Below, piece after piece: positions 41,344 to 45,032 of a stretch of 45,032 bases of DNA. The notes beneath the pieces are model-generated. The model saw nothing but the letters and a program-made list of their open reading frames with translations, ran no database searches and was not told where the DNA came from. Within the stretch, counting starts at the first letter, position 1. Each line of letters opens with the position of its first letter. The position numbers were made by a program, and so were the translations under genes. The stretch covers positions 1 to 45,032 of the forward strand of contig MPNE01000034.1 in assembly GCA_002238865.1 (NCBI GenBank). Reading direction: 5' to 3'. Source of the stretch: Gemmatimonadetes bacterium bin94 (GTDB lineage Bacteria; Gemmatimonadota; Gemmatimonadetes; Longimicrobiales; Gaopeijiaceae).

Positions 41344-41786
41344 GGACCGAGACGACGAAAGAACCCGGTCTGTGGGCGTGCCGTGAATGCGGTGGCACCA
41401 ATCTGACCTTCGGGGCCGACGTGAAGTGGAATGTCGCCGAGCAGAAGATGGTGCTCGTCAATGAAGCCGACGAGAAGCCGTACTGCCAGGACTGCGAGGA
41501 CCGGGTGACGTGGGCCACGTGGGTCCCCCTCGAACGGGCCGAGCCGTCGCTGTGCCGCGATCACTACGACGACATGTACATCGTCATCGACGACGACGGC
41601 GAACCCGCGAGCGGCTACTACATGACCCTGAAAGGCGCGCAGCAGGTGCGCGAGGACCTCGGGCCGGGCCACCTGCACTACCGAATCGCGAGCGTGGGCT
41701 ACAAGGCGCTGGTACCGGACGACGGCTCGCCGGTCCGGATTGTCGACGATCCGATGGAGAAGCACGTGGGAGGTGTCGACGCATGA
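41340..41786 (+). CDS. hypothetical protein with N-terminal zinc ribbon
   Basis: This 148-aa protein begins LWACRECGGTNLTFGADVKW and continues VLVNEADEKPYCQDCEDRVT, a four-Cys zinc ribbon (CxxCGGTNL...CxDC). The second half has YDDMYIVIDDDGEPASGYYM and RIASVGYKALVPDDGSPVRI. Proteins with this CxxCGG and CxDC layout are common in phages and plasmids with no assigned role. It overlaps both neighbours by ATGA, the middle gene in a block of three Cys-rich proteins. Confidence 0.62.
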   Translation: MRTETTKEPGLWACRECGGTNLTFGADVKWNVAEQKMVLVNEADEKPYCQDCEDRVTWATWVPLERAEPSLCRDHYDDMYIVIDDDGEPASGYYMTLKGAQQVREDLGPGHLHYRIASVGYKALVPDDGSPVRIVDDPMEKHVGGVDA

Positions 41787-42022
41787 GCGGGGGAGCGACG
41801 AGCAACTCGAACGTGCTTCAAGGCGTGGCCTGCCCCAGGTGCGGCAACGATGAGCAACTGCGCATCGCCGCAACGGTGTGGCTCGACATGACGGACGACG
41901 GCACGGTGCCGTCCGAAGCGCCGGCCAGAGGCGACCACGAGTGGGACAACGACACGATCACCGAATGCCCGAAGTGCGATTGGGTCGGGCGCTGGCATCA
42001 GTGCGAGAAGGGAGGCAGGTAG
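41783..42022 (+). CDS. zinc-ribbon protein, paralog B
   Basis: This 79-aa protein is essentially a zinc ribbon: NSNVLQGVACPRCGNDEQLR, then HEWDNDTITECPKCDWVGRW. It shares the order and spacing of the 127-aa protein at 40960 but lacks its long disordered front. The pair probably arose by duplication around the gene between them. Its TAG stop at 42020-42022 runs into the first base of the M7 acceptor-like stem. Confidence 0.62.
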   Translation: MSGGATSNSNVLQGVACPRCGNDEQLRIAATVWLDMTDDGTVPSEAPARGDHEWDNDTITECPKCDWVGRWHQCEKGGR

Positions 42023-42114
42023 CGGAGCAAGGTGCATGGCGGGGGTTCGATTCCCCCGCCTCCGCATGTCCCCGGCCACACGGGCCGGGATTCACTCCCC
42101 AAGAGGAGAGCATC
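42022..42114 (+). ncRNA. tRNA-mimic intergenic module M7
   Basis: GCGGAG (42022-42027) pairs with CTCCGC (42060-42065). GCGGGGG-TTCGATT-CCCCCGC (42039-42059) is a T-arm-like hairpin with a standard tRNA-like loop. The segment between (11 nt) is too short for a full second arm. The second hairpin is CCCGGCC-ACACG-GGCCGGG (42071-42089), and AAGAGGAG precedes ATG 42115. Confidence 0.58.
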
Positions 42115-42459
42115 ATGACACTGGAGGAATGGAAGGACGAGATGGCGGAGCGGTTTACCGGCCGGTTCGCCGTCGTGGCGAGCGAGGTGCAGAACCGAGT
42201 CCGCCACGACACGCGCACCGACGTGGACGGCAATCCGTGTTGCCCCATCACCGCGTATGCGTTCGAGGACGACGACGACTTCGTGGACGCCTCGAACAGG
42301 TGCGCCGATCTGGCGGGCATCGGGCTCGGGCTCGATCCCGACGACGTGGGAACGATCATGGACGCCGCCGATGACGTGCTCACCGGTAGCGACCGGACGA
42401 GGGAGCTGCGGCGGTGGATGGACGCGGTGCTCGTGCACGGCACGGTCTACGAAGCATGA
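42115..42459 (+). CDS. hypothetical 114-aa protein
   Basis: This acidic protein begins MTLEEWKDEMAERFTGRFAV and has a CCPITAYAFEDDDDFVDASN centre, then helices GLDPDDVGTIMDAADDVLTG and RELRRWMDAVL. The GxxCCPxTAxA motif recurs in uncharacterised proteins of islands and phages. ATG 42115 follows AAGAGGAG. Its stop overlaps the next start by ATGA, opening a five-gene coupled block. Confidence 0.6.
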   Translation: MTLEEWKDEMAERFTGRFAVVASEVQNRVRHDTRTDVDGNPCCPITAYAFEDDDDFVDASNRCADLAGIGLGLDPDDVGTIMDAADDVLTGSDRTRELRRWMDAVLVHGTVYEA

Positions 42460-42869
42460 TCCTCGCCAACATCGACGGGACCCGGATCACCACGAACGTG
42501 GAGAAGCAGGGGCGGAGCTATGGCGTCATCGTCATCATCGACCGCAGGCACGTCGCCCACCTGCGGAAGCGTCACAAGGTTTTCTGGACGTCGCACGTCT
42601 ACCCCAACTGCCCCGAGTGGGCGGCCCCGTTCCTGGACCGGGTCCAGTGGGGCACCCACGCGAGCATCGACAACCTGCGGTGCACCGTGGCGACCATCCT
42701 GCAACGGGCGTTCATGGTCGCCCACCAAGTCCGGTGCGAGTGCGGGAAGAGACCCGCCACGGGGTTCAAGCAGGACCGCGACGGGACGAAGGCAATCCCC
42801 GACCGGCCGGACAACGGGTTCGTGGACGCTGGCGAGCCGGTCCCCCAATGCATGGAGTGCAGGCGATGA
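42456..42869 (+). CDS. hypothetical 137-aa protein
   Basis: The protein starts MILANIDGTRITTNVEKQGR and has a strand-rich front (YGVIVIIDRRHVAHLRKRHK), then NLRCTVATILQRAFMVAHQV. Cys residues in VRCECGKRP and the final PQCMECRR may bind zinc. Both ends overlap neighbours by ATGA. No family is recognised. Confidence 0.58.
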   Translation: MILANIDGTRITTNVEKQGRSYGVIVIIDRRHVAHLRKRHKVFWTSHVYPNCPEWAAPFLDRVQWGTHASIDNLRCTVATILQRAFMVAHQVRCECGKRPATGFKQDRDGTKAIPDRPDNGFVDAGEPVPQCMECRR

Positions 42870-42940
42870 CGGTCGCGATCGTCACCCTGGTCGTCTTCGT
42901 CGGCTACATGATCCTCGGGCGCTGGTGGGACCGGCAATGA
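42866..42940 (+). CDS. 24-aa one-helix membrane microprotein
   Basis: ATG 42866 overlaps the previous stop (ATGA) and encodes MTVAIVTLVVFVGYMILG, then RWWDRQ: one hydrophobic helix and an aromatic, charged end, an interfacial anchor. Its own stop overlaps the next ATG. It is the second such microprotein of this operon (see 39722). Overlap on both sides with real genes argues it is translated. Confidence 0.55.
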   Translation: MTVAIVTLVVFVGYMILGRWWDRQ

Positions 42941-43173
42941 GGACCACCCCCGAGTACGCCATGGAGGTAGGCAGGGGGTTCTCCGTCTGCGTGAGCAAGC
43001 GGGGCGACTCCTACGACGCGATACCCTACCGGGTCGAGTTGTGGAAGGACGGCGAGGACGAGGCGTTCCACACGCTCGCCAAGTCATCGAACAAGTTCAC
43101 AGCCGGGTCCATCGGCCAACACGTGGCCGATGGGCTCCGGGCCGTCTTCGACCGCATGGAGGAGGACGAATGA
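42937..43173 (+). CDS. hypothetical 78-aa protein
   Basis: A small beta-rich protein starts MRTTPEYAMEVGRGFSVCVS, with YRVELWKDGEDEAFHTLAKS and ends in the helix HVADGLRAVFDRMEEDE. It overlaps both neighbouring genes by ATGA. I recognise no family. Confidence 0.57.
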   Translation: MRTTPEYAMEVGRGFSVCVSKRGDSYDAIPYRVELWKDGEDEAFHTLAKSSNKFTAGSIGQHVADGLRAVFDRMEEDE

Positions 43174-43388
43174 GCACACGGTTTCAGCGGCAGGAGATCA
43201 CCAGCCACGGACTCGGGGAATGGGAGGACGTGGCCGAGGAAAAGATGCGGCGGAGCTTGGCGACGACCTACACCGACGTCGATGCGGCCGTCCGGCACCT
43301 TCGGGATCTCCGCGGGACGTTGCGGACAGGGTTCTTCAGGTTCCGGGTTCGCCCGGCCCCGAAAGGAGGACAGCAGGAAAACACCTAG
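43170..43388 (+). CDS. hypothetical 72-aa protein
   Basis: A small protein with MSTRFQRQEITSHGLGEWED at its start, a helix DVDAAVRHLRDLRGTL, and a basic end (FRFRVRPAPKGG). It is the last of the five coupled genes that follow module M7, and module M8 begins right after its TAG. No family is recognised. Confidence 0.55.
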   Translation: MSTRFQRQEITSHGLGEWEDVAEEKMRRSLATTYTDVDAAVRHLRDLRGTLRTGFFRFRVRPAPKGGQQENT

Positions 43389-43505
43389 ACCCACAACCAA
43401 CAAGCCGGGGCGCGATCGGGCGCTTCAGCGGGTTCGACTCCCGCCCCGGCTCCTTTGGCGACCGGAAACGCCGGTCGCGATTCACCCAAAGCAGAGAGGA
43501 AGGCC
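43389..43505 (+). ncRNA. tRNA-mimic intergenic module M8
   Basis: GCCGGG(G) (43404-43410) pairs with (C)CCCGGC (43444-43450). GCG/CGC (43412-43423) makes a small second arm, and GCGGG-TTCGACT-CCCGC (43428-43444) makes the T-arm-like hairpin (one base can go to either stem). TCCTTT leads to the perfect hairpin GCGACCGG-AAACG-CCGGTCGC (43458-43478). CAGAGAGGAAGG precedes ATG 43506 of the recombinase. Confidence 0.6.
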
Positions 43506-44498
43506 ATGCACACCAACGACTCTCCAACGGCCGTCCGGGTCGTCACCGAGACCGGCAAGCATCCCGAACTCACGCCGGCCCATCAGGAAGCTGTCGTCAC
43601 GGCAGCGATCGAATCGCACGCCGAGACGACGCGGCGCAGCTACTCCGGAGCGTGGCTTCAGTTTCAGGCATGGTGCGAAGCGCACGCCTACGAGGTGCTG
43701 CCGGCGGCACCGGAAACCGTCGCCGCCTACCTTACCGATCGGGCTGCGGAAGGTCGGTCGGTCGCCACGCTGAAGCTCGCCCGGGCGGCGATCCGGTACC
43801 AGCACGAGGAGCGGGGCCTCGAAAGCCCAACCCACGCCCCAGGTGTCGCGCGCGTGCTCCGTGGGCTGCGCAGACGTGCCGCTGGCTCGACGCCCGCGCT
43901 CGGGCAGGCCAAGGGGCTCACAGCGAGCGACCTTGCCGCCATCCGAGCCACGGCCTGTCTTCCACGGTCTGGGCCGTCAGGGCGCACGGAATCGCCGGAA
44001 AGGGCCGAGCAGCGAGGGGCGGTGGACATCGCCCTGGTCTCTGTGATGAGAGACGCCATGCTCCGGCGATCCGAAGCCGTCGCGCTGAACTGGTGCGACG
44101 TTGTCTTCATGGACGACAGCTCCGCCCGCATCACGATCCGGATCTCGAAGACCGATCAGGACGGCATCGGGGCAGTGCAGTACATCGGCCCACAGGCCAC
44201 CGCCGACCTGAAGGCCATCAAGGGCGACGCCGGCGAGACGGACCGTGTCTTCCCGATCTCCACGCGGACCATAGCGAACCGCATCCAGGCGGCCGCCAAG
44301 GCCGCCGGGCTGCTCGGCCGATTCAGCGGCCATTCTCCGAGGGTAGGCATGACGAAGGACCTCATCGAAGCCGGATTCGGCCTGCCAGCCGTCCAGATCG
44401 CTGGTCGCTGGCGCTCGCCCCGGATGCCCGCTCACTACGGGCGATCCCAGAGCGTGGTGCGTGGGGCCATCGCTAGGTACCACGATCGCCAGGGATAG
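43506..44498 (+). CDS. tyrosine recombinase closing the operon
   Basis: This 330-aa enzyme has a core-binding domain (ETTRRSYSGAWLQFQAWCEA, then VATLKLARAAIRYQHEERG) and a complete catalytic domain: Arg in VMRDAMLRRSEAVALNW, Lys in SKTDQDGIGAVQYI, HxxR in GHSPRVGM, Trp in AGRWRSPRMP and nucleophile Tyr in HYGRS. ATG 43506 has GAGAGGAAGG upstream. It is homologous to the degenerate copy at 22529 and the fragment at 28853, so this family has moved more than once in this genome. It probably integrates or excises the element that carries the small genes, or acts on sites in it. Confidence 0.92.
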   Translation: MHTNDSPTAVRVVTETGKHPELTPAHQEAVVTAAIESHAETTRRSYSGAWLQFQAWCEAHAYEVLPAAPETVAAYLTDRAAEGRSVATLKLARAAIRYQHEERGLESPTHAPGVARVLRGLRRRAAGSTPALGQAKGLTASDLAAIRATACLPRSGPSGRTESPERAEQRGAVDIALVSVMRDAMLRRSEAVALNWCDVVFMDDSSARITIRISKTDQDGIGAVQYIGPQATADLKAIKGDAGETDRVFPISTRTIANRIQAAAKAAGLLGRFSGHSPRVGMTKDLIEAGFGLPAVQIAGRWRSPRMPAHYGRSQSVVRGAIARYHDRQG

Positions 44499-44513
44499 AC
44501 GGGGCCGGCCGTC

Positions 44514-44529
44514 CGGGGCGACCCCTTTT
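44514..44529 (+). terminator. short terminator after recombinase
   Basis: C-GGGG-CGA-CCCC is followed by TTTT (44526-44529), shortly after the recombinase stop. The stem is short but GC-only and in the right place to end the operon. Confidence 0.5.
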
Positions 44530-44579
44530 CCCCTGGCTGGCGGATCCCTTCCCCTCCGAAGTCGCTAGCGTGTGCTCGT

Positions 44580-45032
44580 TGTAACGTCGATAAACCACGT
44601 GTTTCATTCGACATCACTCACTGTCCGTTACGTTGTTACGCGATTGCTTGACGAAGATCCAATGATGCTGAGGGCGTGCGCGCGGAGGGGCAGGAAGGCG
44701 ATCTGTGGCCGAATCGTACAGACAAGTCCCACCAACCGATGAGGGGGAGCGGGTAACGGGTAACGCAGAGTTGACGTGAATTCCAGCTTAATGCGTATAC
44801 GCGCGTAGCGTTTTCAAAAAACCTGGGAATAGCGTCAACTTCCCGTTACCCGTTACCTCGGGACCCCCCTGTTCACGGTTGGATACTGGGAGGGAATCCG
44901 GTACATGCGCATTCCGGCGATGCCGACCACCGATTCCGGCAAGCCGATCGCAGATTCCGGGCCATGCCGATCACCGTGGAGGAGGGGAGGTCCATAGGGG
45001 CGCTGAGGCTCGGGGTTGAGGGTTGAAGTTAG
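44580..45032. other. non-coding end region with GTTAC boxes
   Basis: There is no supportable gene to the end of the window. Base composition is less GC-rich than elsewhere. Boxes of the form GTTAC recur (near 44627, 44634, 44753-44765 and 44844-44857). A palindrome GCGTATACGC (44793-44802) and an A-run lie between the arms of a long inverted repeat. Near the end GCCGATCxC and ATTCCGG appear several times. It could be an origin, an att region or the control region of a gene beyond the window. Confidence 0.45.
44752..44857. repeat. 25-bp inverted repeat of GTTACC boxes
   Basis: GGTAACGGGTAACGCAGAG plus TTGACG (44752-44776) matches the reverse complement of 44833-44857 at all but about three positions. 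The 56-bp centre contains GCGTATACGC and TTTTCAAAAAA. Each arm holds two GGTAAC half-sites, which suggests binding of a protein in pairs. Confidence 0.6.

Overview
The window is high-GC bacterial DNA and reads as a genomic-island (accessory) stretch. It is rich in secreted lipoproteins with Ig-like, SdrB-like and fibronectin III repeats, outer-membrane barrels, tyrosine recombinases and insertion-sequence debris. Lipoboxes together with outer-membrane barrels show a didermic (Gram-negative) host. The mix of proteins resembles what I know of Gemmatimonadota or related marine/sponge lineages, but no rRNA or housekeeping marker is present, so that assignment is only a guess. I see no CRISPR array and no complete tRNA or rRNA gene.

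Left part (1-5.2 kb): a beta-barrel protein, then two tyrosine integrases facing each other. The second (3540-4694, minus, P4-like) is followed by a small HTH gene and an AlpA-type gene broken by an in-frame TAA, which looks like the control end of a decaying integrative element. Centre-left (5.3-17.5 kb): a lipoprotein, a soluble PAS histidine kinase with its LuxR-type response regulator, a 1444-aa fibronectin III/autotransporter-like barrel protein, and a 1591-aa repeat lipoprotein. A divergent receiver-like HTH regulator (17846) lies across a spacer that carries two direct repeats.

Middle (18.7-29 kb): a TnpB-like gene lacking RuvC catalytic residues, a frameshifted di-haem cytochrome c peroxidase, an IS1595-type remnant, a tyrosine recombinase that has lost catalytic residues, and a row of related Ig-like lipoproteins. 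One of these carries a leishmanolysin-like peptidase domain, one ends in CARDB domains, and a third is cut off and joined to a scrap of the same recombinase family. Then (29-36 kb): DUF932, HNH, cysteine-rich lipoprotein and other accessory genes, and an IS21-family element (33556-35642) inserted into a DUF6166-type gene with a 6-bp target duplication.

Right part (36.5-44.5 kb): nineteen small plus-strand genes (SSB, DUF6197-like, zinc-ribbon proteins, two one-helix microproteins, many unknowns) ending in an intact tyrosine recombinase. Inside blocks nearly all genes overlap by ATGA or GTGA. Every one of the eight longer gaps, including the leader, holds the same kind of structured element: a tRNA-mimic (acceptor-like stem stacked on a T-arm-like stem-loop, often with the loop TTCGACT and no anticodon arm) or a simpler minihelix, usually followed by a second hairpin and a strong Shine-Dalgarno. 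This punctuated operon is the most unusual thing in the window and may be an undescribed system for RNA processing, leader control or recombination. The window ends in a non-coding region with a 25-bp inverted repeat built of GTTACC boxes, possibly an origin, operator or attachment region.
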